A DNA stretch of 41,589 nucleotides from assembly GCA_913020495.1 (NCBI GenBank), contig CAJWBJ010000025.1:1-41589 (forward strand). Reading direction: 5' to 3'. Under the pieces are notes generated by a model that searched no databases, was not told the DNA's origin, and was given only the letters and a program-made list of their open reading frames with translations. Shown in pieces: positions 1 to 8,901 of this stretch. The stretch's first letter is position 1; the number at the start of each line of letters is the position of its first letter. The position numbers were made by a program, and so were the translations under genes. The stretch comes from an uncultured Oleiphilus sp. (GTDB taxonomy: Bacteria; Pseudomonadota; Gammaproteobacteria; Pseudomonadales; Oleiphilaceae).

Positions 1-1232
1 ACCATAATATTTTCAGACATAACGATGCCGTTGTCGACCAGCATTCCTAAGGCAATAATTAAGGCGGCTAATGATATTTGATCCAAGCCAATGTCTAATT
101 GGTTCATCACAAATATAGTACTAATCATGCTGAGGGGAATGAGTGCTGATACGACAATTCCGGTACGGAAACCAAGGCTAAACAGCATAACCGCTGCTAC
201 AACTGCGACGGCCTGAAGTAAATTTCCAATAAAATCATCAACTTTGTCTTCTACTTCTTGTGGCGAGAAATTCACCCATTGAAATTCAACGCCTATCGGT
301 AATTGCGCTTCTAGCTGCTTTATTGTTTGACGGACTTCTTTTCCCAGCAGGATGTTATTGCCGCCTTCGCGCATGGAGACGGCAATGGCTAAAGCCGGAG
401 TGCCTGAGTGCCGTACTAATTTTTTGGCAGGGTCAATGTAATCGCGCTTGATGGTGGCGATATTTTCTAAGTAGATAACGTCTGTGGTTCCGGGTAATTG
501 AATCGTTGCGCGACGGATATCATTCACATTTTCGAAGTTCCCGGAAGGCTCTAGCTCAATTCGTTCTTTATCCAGCCGAATAGAACCGCCAGAAACCACG
601 ACATTCTGGTTTGCTAAAATCTGGCTTAATTGCAGGGGAGTTAAATTTAGCTCTGATAGGCGTGCATTATCATACTCAACAAAAATACGTTCTTCTTGCT
701 CTCCGTGAATTTCTACTTTAGCTACTTCAGAAATATGTAATAATTCATCTCTCGCGGCATCAGCAACATCTTTTAATTCTGAGTAAGAATAGCCTTCTCC
801 GGTAAGTGTCATTACGACGCCAAAAACATCGCCAAATTCATCATTTACATTAGGCCCTATCACGCCACTGGGTAAATCGTTGGTTACTTTATCAACCTTT
901 CGTCTCAGGCTGTCCCATATTGGGCGCATATCTGAATAGCTTTCCTTGATATTGACCGTGACAATGGAAACTCCTGTGCGTGATTCACTTTTAACGAAAT
1001 CCAGCTCAGGAAGCTCCTGTACGACTTTTTCAATTTTATCTGAAATAAGTTGTTCGACTCTTTCAGGGCTGCCGCCTGGGAAGTAAGTAATTACTTGCGC
1101 AGCCCTAATAATAAAACCAGGGTCATAGGCGCGAGGAATTGTTTTATAGGCTTGCATGCCTAATAGTATTAATACCACGACTAGAACGAGTGTGGTGCGA
1201 TTATTGTCTATCGCCAGACGAGTTATATTCAT
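1..1232 (-). CDS. RND efflux transporter permease subunit (partial, N-terminal part)
   Basis: This is an inner-membrane proton-driven pump subunit of the AcrB/MexB superfamily; about 410 N-terminal residues are visible and the gene continues past the left edge. Reading the minus strand from the ATG at 1232 gives a short cytoplasmic start, a first membrane helix rich in Val and Leu, then a long periplasmic porter region, a second helix, and near the edge a helix with the run GMLVDNGIVMSENI. That run matches RND TM4, where AcrB has two adjacent Asp; here it is Asp-Asn, as in many non-AcrB RND pumps. The start codon shares one base with the adaptor stop codon (TAATG), so the two are translationally coupled. 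Substrate cannot be told from the sequence. The family call is firm. Confidence 0.93.
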   Translation of the reverse strand, partial: MNITRLAIDNNRTTLVLVVVLILLGMQAYKTIPRAYDPGFIIRAAQVITYFPGGSPERVEQLISDKIEKVVQELPELDFVKSESRTGVSIVTVNIKESYSDMRPIWDSLRRKVDKVTNDLPSGVIGPNVNDEFGDVFGVVMTLTGEGYSYSELKDVADAARDELLHISEVAKVEIHGEQEERIFVEYDNARLSELNLTPLQLSQILANQNVVVSGGSIRLDKERIELEPSGNFENVNDIRRATIQLPGTTDVIYLENIATIKRDYIDPAKKLVRHSGTPALAIAVSMREGGNNILLGKEVRQTIKQLEAQLPIGVEFQWVNFSPQEVEDKVDDFIGNLLQAVAVVAAVMLFSLGFRTGIVVSALIPLSMISTIFVMNQLDIGLDQISLAALIIALGMLVDNGIVMSENIM

Positions 1233-2308
1233 TATTTAACCTCATCCATCAAGCTTACTTTCAGGCCTTTCGATACTTTACTCATGCCTGCAGTGATCAC
1301 GCGGTCGCCTACATTCAGGCCTTGAACGACTTGAATACCATTTTCATTTAATTGGCCTACAACAATACTTCGCCTATCAACATGACCTTCCATGGTGTTA
1401 GGCGTTTGATTGACGGTATAAACAAAGCGCCCTGAACTATCTTCTAATACTGAGTGTGACGGAACATAAACGTCATGGTTCACCGCGTTATTTTTCTCGA
1501 TGGCAAAAACATTGGTACTCATTCCTGGTAATACGTTGATAGAAGCAGGTGGCTGCATGACAAATTTTACTCGATAGGTCTGAGTCTGTTCATCTGCGCG
1601 GGTTGAGATCTCTTTAAAGGAAAGTGGGTATTTTCGTTCATCGATGCCATCAAAGGTGGCGTACATTTCATGATTATTTTCATGTCGTTTTAGCTTAATC
1701 ATGATACTTTCAGGAATATCGATACTGACTTCAAAGGCAGATATATCTTGAATAGCAGCAAATTTCTCACTTGAGCTGACTTTCTCAAAATTTGAAAGAT
1801 AGGCTTTTGCGACGACGCCATCAAAGGGAGATTTTAAAACGGTATATTTAAGGTTTTGTTTAGCGCTATCCAGTTGAGATTTTGCCGTATTTTTTTGAGC
1901 CTTCAGTTTTTCAAAATCTGACTGGGATATCGCTCCTTTCTTAATCAATTTCTTGGCGCGATTGAAGTCGGCGCTGGTGCGGTCAAATTCAGACTGGGTC
2001 GCGTTTAAACTAATTTTAAAATCAGTTTGATCCAATTCTGCAATGATTTGCCCTTTGTTGACGTGTTCTCCTTCTTTGACGTTTACCTTTTTTAATACAC
2101 CGGATACCCTAAAGCCTATCTCGGCGTTTTGAATAGCGTCGACAACACCAGGAAATGATTTGATTGATTGGGCGCCTAAGCTCACGGTAATCGTTCTAAC
2201 GGGCTTTAATTTAGGTTCTAATTGTACTTCGAGAGTCTGACTACCTTTGTTGCAAGCCGATAACAAGATAAATGAAAGTAAGAAACAAACCTGAATAAGC
2301 AATTTCAT
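1232..2308 (-). CDS. RND efflux periplasmic adaptor (membrane fusion lipoprotein)
   Basis: This 358-residue HlyD/AcrA-type adaptor links the RND permease to an outer-membrane channel. The N-terminus is a lipoprotein signal with lipobox LSAC and acylation expected at Cys19. A split lipoyl/barrel-sandwich half (near residues 65-95, with GEHVNKGQIIAELD) is followed by an alpha-helical hairpin (about 100-150), the second lipoyl half (KSPFDGVVAKAYL), a beta barrel and a membrane-proximal domain ending in GDRVITAGMSKVSKG. It is the first gene of a two-gene operon with the permease directly downstream. No outer-membrane factor gene is seen, so the pump either uses a distant TolC-like channel or one beyond the left edge. 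Confidence 0.94.
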   Translation of the reverse strand: MKLLIQVCFLLSFILLSACNKGSQTLEVQLEPKLKPVRTITVSLGAQSIKSFPGVVDAIQNAEIGFRVSGVLKKVNVKEGEHVNKGQIIAELDQTDFKISLNATQSEFDRTSADFNRAKKLIKKGAISQSDFEKLKAQKNTAKSQLDSAKQNLKYTVLKSPFDGVVAKAYLSNFEKVSSSEKFAAIQDISAFEVSIDIPESIMIKLKRHENNHEMYATFDGIDERKYPLSFKEISTRADEQTQTYRVKFVMQPPASINVLPGMSTNVFAIEKNNAVNHDVYVPSHSVLEDSSGRFVYTVNQTPNTMEGHVDRRSIVVGQLNENGIQVVQGLNVGDRVITAGMSKVSKGLKVSLMDEVK

Positions 2309-2668
2309 AGACTGCCTTTAAGATTAAAAAGTGAGAATGAAGTGGCGTACGCCACCTTAACTAAATGATGGGGCTTATGACAACACCTGAAATTCTAGTG
2401 CTGGAAACCTAACCATTATTTTGTAACGACATGATTTTTTCTGGAGGCCTTAGGCATCAGGTATGCGGAAGCCAATGATAGAATTATCATTGATTTAACG
2501 TGCGGATTGTTGTTATAGGGTCAACAAGAGATGGACAAATATTAATTTAAGCTTCATTATGCCAGCATTAAAGTGTTTGAATTTGATTTGTTTGCTAAGT
2601 TTAAGTGTGAGTTAAAACCTGCTAAAACGTTCGATTAAGCATTACAAAGATAAAAACGGAGCGTAAAA
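2309..2668. other. Divergent intergenic region between efflux operon and small unknown gene
   Basis: This 360-bp stretch lies between divergently transcribed genes and must hold both promoters. The clearest element is a perfect 20-bp palindrome at 2473-2492, listed separately. I see no convincing ORF, RNA gene or sigma-70 promoter with both boxes close to consensus. The right-hand part is AT-rich and ends in a GGAG ribosome binding site before the ATG at 2669. Confidence 0.6.
2473..2492. promoter_or_regulatory. 20-bp perfect palindrome, candidate operator
   Basis: The arms are CAATGATA and TATCATTG separated by GAAT, giving a perfect 8-bp inverted repeat with a 4-base centre. It lies 165 bp upstream of the efflux adaptor start and 176 bp upstream of the gene at 2669. 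Size and symmetry fit a dimeric repressor site (for example TetR or MarR type), but no such regulator is encoded next to it. It could equally be a chance AT-rich palindrome. Confidence 0.35.
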
Positions 2669-2983
2669 ATGTCTATAGAAAATGAAATTGATCAGTTATC
2701 TGATGAAATTATTACTGTCAATGAAGAACTGGAAAAAGGATATTTCTACCTCGAAAACCGCCGATTTGAAGGCCCTTTTGTAACGGGTGAACAAGCATCG
2801 TTAGCCGCGATTGAAAACTGCAATTTAAATGTTCCTGGAGAATGTCGAGCTATTTATCATGGTACGGTGCAACTAAATGCAGATACAAATTTGCGAGAAC
2901 CTTTAGCTGATATGCGGCAGATTAATTCTGTTGAATACCCTAAAGTAGAAGCATCTGACAGAGCTAGCGAAGGTGTTTCTTAA
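2669..2983 (+). CDS. Small hypothetical protein (104 aa)
   Basis: I do not recognise this family. The protein is acidic and soluble, has no signal peptide or membrane segment, and contains two Cys (in ENCNLNVPGECRAIYHG). The start is supported by a GGAG ribosome binding site about 8 bases upstream. It has its own upstream region and its 3' end overlaps the 3' end of the convergent APH/P-loop kinase gene by 20 bp. The codon pattern and a clean start suggest a real gene. No function can be assigned. Confidence 0.65.
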   Translation: MSIENEIDQLSDEIITVNEELEKGYFYLENRRFEGPFVTGEQASLAAIENCNLNVPGECRAIYHGTVQLNADTNLREPLADMRQINSVEYPKVEASDRASEGVS

Positions 2984-4526
2984 TTTCGCTGACGAGAACA
3001 TTGGTTTCTTCTAAAATATTACTGTGAATTGTAATCGCTTGCATTAGCTCTTCCTTATTCAATGGTTCCAGGGTATTAATTTGCTTAAACACCACGTTAA
3101 TATCTGCATCGGAAGCATCGACGCCTTCAAGCGACCTCTTTTGAATCCATTCTTGAATGACCGACATAGACGCTTCACAAAAAGCGATGCATACCGGGAC
3201 ACCTCGTTCATTTGCAACCTCCTGAAGCACCTGTCGTTGCCAATGCCTTAGATTCGTTGCATCAATGATGACTGATAACCCCGCGTCTAATACTTCGCCA
3301 CAAAGGTGTGCGAGTATTTTGTAAGTTTTTTGCGTTGCATTATCGCTGTATATCTGGGCGCTATCTTGGGCACTAGGGTGTTCGTTCGCAGCAATACCAA
3401 ATATACGTTTGCGCTCGATATCAGAACGAATTCTAATTGGGCCTAAGCGATCAACAAGGCGGAGTGCGATCGTGCTTTTTCCTGTACCTGAAACACCATT
3501 CATTGTCAGCATGAAGCGATTAGGTAGCGCTGAATAACTCTCGGCAAGGTTAATGTATTGCTCATACTGTGCTATGAATTGTTCTTTTTGTGTATTACTC
3601 ATGTTTGGAGCGTTGAGATTAAAGAGCGATATTTTTGCTCGTACTACGGCTCGATAAGCTTTATAAAATGACAGTAATTTCAGGCCTGCATAATCGCCTG
3701 TTTGCTCTAAATAGAGGTTTAAAAATCGATTGGCATAATGAGGAAGGTCGTGATCTTCAAAATCCATGACTAAAAATGCAATATCACTAATGACATCAAT
3801 CCAGCGAAAGTCATCATTGAACTCAATGCAATCAAACAGTGTAACGCGCTCCTTGAATAAAGTAATATTGCCCATGTGCATATCACCGTGGCACTCTCGA
3901 ACAAATCCGGCATTCTTACGTTGTTCAAGGAGCGGGATCAAACGCTCAAAGGTCGATTCGGTCCATGCTTCAAGTTGTGCTAACTGATCTAGGTGTTTTT
4001 TGTCGGAGGTTAGAGCGCGTATCTGGTCGAAATTTTGTTGCATCGGAGCATAGACCTGCTCTGGTTGACCGTAGTTGCTGGTACCTTCCGTAGCCTGAAC
4101 TTCTGAATGAAATGAAGATACTAACTCTGCAAGCTCATCAATATGCTCAAAGCTAAGCTGGTCGGCTAAGTGCAGTTCATTAAATAACTGCTTTTTGCCG
4201 AATTGATTCATTTTTATCGCATATTCGACAACTGGTCCGGAGCCATTCAATAATGGTTTTTTTGCAGAGCCTCTGATTTCAACGAGACCAAGGTATAAGT
4301 CAGGTGCAGACCGGGAATTTAAAATTAATTCTGCTTCACAGTACTGTTTACGTTGAGCCAATGACGTAAAATTCAGAAATCCGAAATCAACAGGTTTTTT
4401 TATTTTATAGGCATAATCACCTGTTAGAATGACCCAGGATATATGTGTTTCAATTACCTCAATTTCAGTGCAGGTATGAGGGTAGATAGACGCTTGGTGT
4501 AAAGCTGTAATTAGCTCAGAATTCAC
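2964..4526 (-). CDS. Bifunctional phosphotransferase-like/P-loop kinase protein
   Basis: The 520-residue protein fuses two modules. Residues 1-330 form an aminoglycoside-phosphotransferase-like (APH/choline kinase fold) domain with the catalytic-loop motif HGDMHMGN at 213-220 and a metal-binding Asp in LFDCIEFN (230-237). Residues about 338-520 form a P-loop nucleotide kinase domain with Walker A GVSGTGKST at 344-352, similar to zeta-toxin/AAA-type small-molecule kinases (COG0645). This architecture is widespread in proteobacteria and is usually annotated as an AAA-family ATPase; the substrate is unknown. Both active sites look intact. It stands alone on the minus strand. The resistance-enzyme resemblance is only of fold and should not be read as antibiotic resistance. 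Confidence 0.88.
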   Translation of the reverse strand: MNSELITALHQASIYPHTCTEIEVIETHISWVILTGDYAYKIKKPVDFGFLNFTSLAQRKQYCEAELILNSRSAPDLYLGLVEIRGSAKKPLLNGSGPVVEYAIKMNQFGKKQLFNELHLADQLSFEHIDELAELVSSFHSEVQATEGTSNYGQPEQVYAPMQQNFDQIRALTSDKKHLDQLAQLEAWTESTFERLIPLLEQRKNAGFVRECHGDMHMGNITLFKERVTLFDCIEFNDDFRWIDVISDIAFLVMDFEDHDLPHYANRFLNLYLEQTGDYAGLKLLSFYKAYRAVVRAKISLFNLNAPNMSNTQKEQFIAQYEQYINLAESYSALPNRFMLTMNGVSGTGKSTIALRLVDRLGPIRIRSDIERKRIFGIAANEHPSAQDSAQIYSDNATQKTYKILAHLCGEVLDAGLSVIIDATNLRHWQRQVLQEVANERGVPVCIAFCEASMSVIQEWIQKRSLEGVDASDADINVVFKQINTLEPLNKEELMQAITIHSNILEETNVLVSEIKKHLR

Positions 4527-4710
4527 GAGGCTTAGATCCTGTTGCTGGAAAGTATTTATACTAACTTCATTCTAGGAGTTAGCAAAATGATCTGAGTATA
4601 TTCGTTATATTATTTTCAGGGTATGCTGTATAACCGTTCTGACCTAATAACAACCGTGGTGAGCACGATGTTTCCGATAAGAGATATTTTCTAAGAGATA
4701 GTTCCACTTA

Positions 4711-7017
4711 ATGCCTAAAAAAAAATTATCCGCTAAATCGATTAAGGTTAGTCATCGACCCTGGTATCTCAACAGAACTTTTCTGAAATGCCTTGCGGTG
4801 ATCTCTCTATGCTTTATTGCATGGTTGATATATCTTGATGCTCAGGTTAGGTATAAGTTTGAAGGTAAACGCTGGGCTTTACCCGCACAGGTTTATGCCC
4901 GGTCACTGGAGATTTATGACGGGCGAGCTCTTAACCTTCAAAACCTCAAGCAAGAGCTTAAACTTCTCAATTATCGGCAGGTTGGTGATGTTCAATCTGC
5001 AGGCCAATACTCTGTTCAAGGTGCTCGTGTAAATATTGTTTCTCGGCCTCATGATTTACCTGGTGGCTCATTTCCCTCTGCAAATTTCCAGTTCTCCATT
5101 CAAGGTGATGTCGTACAAAACCTGGTTAGTCTTGATCAAAATGATGAGCAGCTATACACCTTGGAACCCTTCAAAATAGGCGGAATTTATCCGCGAGTGA
5201 AGGAAGAGCGGGTGTTAGTAAAAATTGAGGAGTTACCTAAAGAGCTGATTGCTGCTTTGCTGGTGACAGAGGATCGTGATTTTTATCACCATTTTGGTAT
5301 TTCACCATTGTCTATTTTACGAGCGATGTGGGTGAACCTTCGTGCTGGGCGCGTGGTGCAGGGTGGCAGCACATTAACCCAACAGCTGGTGAAAAATTTT
5401 TATTTGAGTCGAGAACGCTCGATTTCACGTAAGTTCAATGAAGCGTTCATGTCTTTAATGTTAGAGGCTCATTATGACAAAGATGCGATCTTGGAGACTT
5501 ACTTGAATGATATTTACCTTGGTCAGTCTGGCTCTACAGCGATTCATGGTTTTGGTATGGCTAGCCAGTTTTATTTCGGAAAGGCGCTTCAGTATTGTGA
5601 GTTAAATGAATTCGCTTTATTAGTCGCGATGGTTAAAGGGCCTTCCTATTATGATCCGAGAAGGTTTCCGGAGCGAGCGTTCCGGAGACGTAACCTTGTG
5701 TTGTCGCTCATGCGTGATGAAGGTGTGATTTCAGAAGATTATTATCAGGAAATATCAGGTCGTTCACTGGGGGTGGTTGCCAAACCAAAGTTCCAGAGTA
5801 ATCGGTACCCCGCGTTTATGGATCTCGTCAAGCGTCAGCTTCGTCGAGAGTACAATGAAGATGACTTACGAACAGAAGGTTTGAGAATTTATACGACTTT
5901 AGACCCTCAAATCCAGCATAGGGTCGAACAATCAATCACAAAATTAGTTCCGGCGTTAGCGCAACAACGTGACGTGAAAGATTTACAAGCGGGTTCCGTG
6001 GTAACGAGTGTGGGAACGGGCGAAGTACTGGCTTTGGTAGGTGACAAAAATACGCGTTTTAATGGTTTCAACCGGGCTCTAGATGCTTCACGACCCATTG
6101 GCTCTTTGATCAAGCCTGCAGTGTACTTAAGTGCCTTGGCTCAACCAGGTAACTATAACTTATCAAGCATTTTGTCTGATGAAGCTTTTAGAATTGAGTT
6201 TCAGGATGGGCAGACGTGGGAGCCTAATAATTTTGATAAGCAATCTCATGGTGAGGTGCCGCTCTACCGTGCTTTAGCTAACTCATATAATCTGTCAGCA
6301 GCGCGCTTGGGTTTAGATCTAGGCGTTGAAACAGTTCAGGATACGTTAACAAAACTGGGTGTAGAAAAAGAGATCAATCCTTATCCATCATTATTTTTAG
6401 GCGCTCAGTCTTTATCACCTTTCGAAGTCAGTAAGTTTTACCAAACGATTGCGAGTAATGGCTTCAATATGCCACTTCGGGCTATTAGAGAGGTAACTGA
6501 TGCGCATAATGAGAGTGTATCCCGTTATCCGTTCCAGATTGAGCAAGTGGTTGCGCCAGAGGCAATTTATCTCTTGCAGCATGCCTTACAAGAAGTGATG
6601 CGAACGGGAACAGGTCGATCGGTCTACAAACATTTATCAAGTGATTTACATGTTGCTGGAAAAACGGGTACCACGAATGATAATAGAGATAGCTGGTTTG
6701 CTGGTTTTTCGGGTGACTATTTAGGTGTAGTTTGGCTCGGTTTAGATAATAATGGCCCAATGAATCTCACAGGTAGTTCGGGAGCATTAAAAGTCTGGAC
6801 CGACTTCATAAAACGTATTCCACAATATTCTCTTGCGATGGTGAAACCCGCACAGATTAACTATTACTGGTTTGATAAAGTTTCTGGGAAACGAACTGAC
6901 GAGCATTGTCGTTCAGCGCAGGCTTTACCAGTTTGGGGGGCGGTAGATACTATCGAATATCAGTCGTGTAAAGATGGCTTTTCATCTCTTGGAGGATGGC
7001 TGAAATCATGGTTTTAA
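4711..7017 (+). CDS. mrcB: Penicillin-binding protein 1b, bifunctional transglycosylase/transpeptidase
   Basis: PBP1b polymerises and cross-links peptidoglycan in the periplasm. The 768-residue protein has a short basic cytoplasmic tail, one membrane anchor (about 24-44), a UB2H-like regulatory domain (about 60-150), a GT51 transglycosylase domain with catalytic Glu187 in TEDRDFYHH and the QGGSTLTQQLVKN block at 217-229, then a transpeptidase domain with the SxxK nucleophile Ser465-Lys468, SYN at 525-527 and KTG at 651-653. All catalytic motifs are present and the length is normal. The UB2H region separates it from PBP1a. It overlaps the start of the downstream lipoprotein gene, which is probably its activator. 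The ribosome binding site is weak, so the start is chosen by the usual lysine-rich N-terminus. Confidence 0.96.
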   Translation: MPKKKLSAKSIKVSHRPWYLNRTFLKCLAVISLCFIAWLIYLDAQVRYKFEGKRWALPAQVYARSLEIYDGRALNLQNLKQELKLLNYRQVGDVQSAGQYSVQGARVNIVSRPHDLPGGSFPSANFQFSIQGDVVQNLVSLDQNDEQLYTLEPFKIGGIYPRVKEERVLVKIEELPKELIAALLVTEDRDFYHHFGISPLSILRAMWVNLRAGRVVQGGSTLTQQLVKNFYLSRERSISRKFNEAFMSLMLEAHYDKDAILETYLNDIYLGQSGSTAIHGFGMASQFYFGKALQYCELNEFALLVAMVKGPSYYDPRRFPERAFRRRNLVLSLMRDEGVISEDYYQEISGRSLGVVAKPKFQSNRYPAFMDLVKRQLRREYNEDDLRTEGLRIYTTLDPQIQHRVEQSITKLVPALAQQRDVKDLQAGSVVTSVGTGEVLALVGDKNTRFNGFNRALDASRPIGSLIKPAVYLSALAQPGNYNLSSILSDEAFRIEFQDGQTWEPNNFDKQSHGEVPLYRALANSYNLSAARLGLDLGVETVQDTLTKLGVEKEINPYPSLFLGAQSLSPFEVSKFYQTIASNGFNMPLRAIREVTDAHNESVSRYPFQIEQVVAPEAIYLLQHALQEVMRTGTGRSVYKHLSSDLHVAGKTGTTNDNRDSWFAGFSGDYLGVVWLGLDNNGPMNLTGSSGALKVWTDFIKRIPQYSLAMVKPAQINYYWFDKVSGKRTDEHCRSAQALPVWGAVDTIEYQSCKDGFSSLGGWLKSWF

Positions 7018-7517
7018 AAATGCCGTTAATCGGATTGTTAATTGTTTTGTTTTTGAGTAGCTGTGGCGCTATACCATCGAATAAAAGAGTAGTTCCTGCT
7101 TATACAGACCCTTTAGAACTTGAAGAGTCAAAGAAACAAGAAGATGCTGCGATGAAATCAACCTTGCCGTCAGTTAAGCACAAAGCTATATCAAAGAAGA
7201 AAAAAACAAGCTTACCTGCGGTTGAGTCGAATGAAAGCGCCTCTTCAATACCTTCACCGCTAATCGTGCAAAGTTTAATTGAACGCGCAGAGAAAGCCAT
7301 TTCTATGCAGCAATGGCTAAGAGCGCAGCATGCCTTGGAGCAAGCAATACATATCTCCCCCGGTGGTGCTAAAGTTTTTCTAATTTACGGCGATGTCTAT
7401 TTTAATTTAGGTATACTTGAGCAAGCAGAACAAATGTACCTCCGTGCAATATCTTTAGCTGGTGAAAGTAGCGCCATTGGACGTTTAGCGATGAAAAATC
7501 TGAATGCCCTCAAATAG
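7008..7517 (+). CDS. lpoP: TPR lipoprotein, probable PBP1b activator (LpoP-like)
   Basis: This is a predicted outer-membrane lipoprotein of 169 residues with lipobox LSSC (Cys about 19), a low-complexity Lys/Ser-rich linker, and a C-terminal TPR-like pair (RAEKAISMQQWLRAQHALEQA, then GDVYFNLGILEQAEQMYLRAI). In Pseudomonas aeruginosa the TPR lipoprotein LpoP is encoded beside the PBP1b gene and activates it, and here the gene overlaps the last 10 bases of mrcB in another frame. I place the start at 7008 because GGAGG lies at 6991-6995; an ATG at 6996 is too close to that site, and 7020 is a further option. Family resemblance plus position make the LpoP call likely; the enzymatic partnership is inferred. 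Confidence 0.75.
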   Translation: MVLKMPLIGLLIVLFLSSCGAIPSNKRVVPAYTDPLELEESKKQEDAAMKSTLPSVKHKAISKKKKTSLPAVESNESASSIPSPLIVQSLIERAEKAISMQQWLRAQHALEQAIHISPGGAKVFLIYGDVYFNLGILEQAEQMYLRAISLAGESSAIGRLAMKNLNALK

Positions 7518-7528
7518 GAAGTTAAACT

Positions 7529-8077
7529 ATGGCCTTAAGTGCCACAATTTATAAATTTGACATTGATCTAAGTAACATGGATCGAAACCGCTATGAGTCT
7601 GTCTCACAGCATATTGCATTACATCCGTCAGAAACGCAGGAGCGTATGGTTATGCGTTTATTGGCTTATTGTGCCAATATGCATGATCAATTGAGCTTCA
7701 CAAAAGGTCTGAGCAGCGATACTGAGCCAGATTTATGGCAAAAATCGTATTCTGATGAAATTGAATTATGGATTGAGTTGGGTTTACCTGATGTTAAACG
7801 TATCAAAAAAGCAGCCTCTATTTCTAAACAGGTAAAGCTGTATGTTTATGGTGGGCAAAATGTAGGTCAATGGTGGAAGCTGGTTCAAAAGGATTGTCAG
7901 AAATTTAGTAACGTCGATGTTTATCGTTTTGACCTTGATTCGGTTAGTAAATTTTCAAGCCAGCTAGCTCGAAGTATGCGTATTTCAGTCATGATACAAG
8001 ATGGGCTAATTACTTTTTCATGGGATGAGCACATGCTTGAGTTTCCTATTGAAATTATTTATGAGAAAGATAAATAG
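7529..8077 (+). CDS. yaeQ: YaeQ family protein
   Basis: The 182-residue sequence follows E. coli YaeQ closely over its whole length: MALxATIYKF at the start, HPSETQERMVMRLLAY near 32-47, FTKGLSSDTEPDLW, and IELWIELGLPDVKRIKKA. YaeQ has a PD-(D/E)XK nuclease-like fold with a proposed acidic catalytic patch (Glu in the SETQER and ELWIELG segments), but its biological role is not settled; an early link to RfaH suppression has not been clearly supported. The gene starts 11 bp after the lipoprotein stop and is probably in the same transcript. Confidence 0.95.
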   Translation: MALSATIYKFDIDLSNMDRNRYESVSQHIALHPSETQERMVMRLLAYCANMHDQLSFTKGLSSDTEPDLWQKSYSDEIELWIELGLPDVKRIKKAASISKQVKLYVYGGQNVGQWWKLVQKDCQKFSNVDVYRFDLDSVSKFSSQLARSMRISVMIQDGLITFSWDEHMLEFPIEIIYEKDK

Positions 8078-8105
8078 CTAAGAAAAATAACTGGGAAAGT
8101 TAGTT

Positions 8106-8420
8106 ATGTCATTGCGTTCAATCTTCCTAACCGTTTTAGTTTTTTGCGCAGCATGGTATTGGATGCGAGCACGAGAATTAAAAGATCAGATTCTGAAATA
8201 TGCCGCACGGCATTGTGATGACTTGTCGCTTAAGTTGTTGGATGAATCTGTCGTGCTAAAAGAGCTGAAACTACACAAATCTGCACAAGGTGGTTTACAT
8301 ATCAAGCGCCGTTATGAATTTGAATTTACCTCAACAGGTGAAGATCGCTATCAGGGAGAGATTATTGTGATTGGCCGACATATCGAGCATATATCGCTTG
8401 AAACTCATCGGGTAGAATAA
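8106..8420 (+). CDS. DUF3301 family small membrane protein
   Basis: The 104-residue protein has one N-terminal membrane helix (about residues 5-20, FLTVLVFCAAWYWM) followed by a charged domain containing RHCDDLSLKLLDESVVL and a beta-rich end with RYEFEFTSTGEDRYQGEIIVIG. This pattern matches the gammaproteobacterial DUF3301 family, function unknown. It lies 28 bp after yaeQ and probably ends the mrcB-lpoP-yaeQ transcript. Topology suggests an inner-membrane anchor; whether the soluble part is cytoplasmic or periplasmic is not clear from the sequence. Confidence 0.85.
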   Translation: MSLRSIFLTVLVFCAAWYWMRARELKDQILKYAARHCDDLSLKLLDESVVLKELKLHKSAQGGLHIKRRYEFEFTSTGEDRYQGEIIVIGRHIEHISLETHRVE

Positions 8421-8515
8421 TAATCGATTAGATTTAGAGGGAGTAAATGCTCTGATTTTTCTTGATGGAGGCTTGCTAATAACCTCTTTTTGATAGAAAA
8501 ATTGAAAGCTGGAAT

Positions 8516-8722
8516 TTATATTTTGTCTTCCGGCTCTTTTGTGTCACATTTTTTACATTCAAGTTTGGAGCCGATCATTGAAGCTCTGCCTGCTTCATTT
8601 ACCACCCAGGGCCGATTTATAAAAGGCGGCTTGTGACGCACGTGCTGAAAGTGTTTACACCTTAACTCAGCAACCCAATGATTTTCTTCATCTTTATGAA
8701 AACCGCAGATGGCTTGCAGCAT
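8516..8722 (-). CDS. DUF3565 family small protein
   Basis: The 68-residue protein has the family hallmarks: GFHKDEENHWVAELRCKHFQHVRHKPPF at the N-terminal half, NRPWVVNEAGRAS, and a closing CKKC pair. Several His and Cys residues suggest metal binding, probably zinc, although this is an inference from residue spacing. Function is unknown. It is a single gene on the minus strand, convergent with the DUF3301 gene and divergent from the response regulator. Confidence 0.85.
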   Translation of the reverse strand: MLQAICGFHKDEENHWVAELRCKHFQHVRHKPPFINRPWVVNEAGRASMIGSKLECKKCDTKEPEDKI

Positions 8723-8901
8723 AAAGTCTGTTCCTTTTTTTGTATCTATACTCGCTAAATTTAGCTAAATAAAATTCAGCTTAGTTCTTCAAGAATTTAA
8801 AGTTCGGATTCCATACCAAAAATAGCTTGCGCAAAAACTTTTCAAACCCATACTAGTCTATATTAGTTAATAATTAATCTTTTGTTAAACGGGAAGTAAA
8901 A

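Noticed and set aside
2964..4526. Antibiotic resistance (aminoglycoside phosphotransferase) call
   Set aside because: Only the fold and catalytic loop are shared; the fusion with a P-loop kinase places it in a housekeeping-type family of unknown substrate.
6485..6760. 91-codon minus-strand frame inside mrcB
   Set aside because: It lies opposite the catalytic transpeptidase region of PBP1b and has a composition typical of an antisense shadow.
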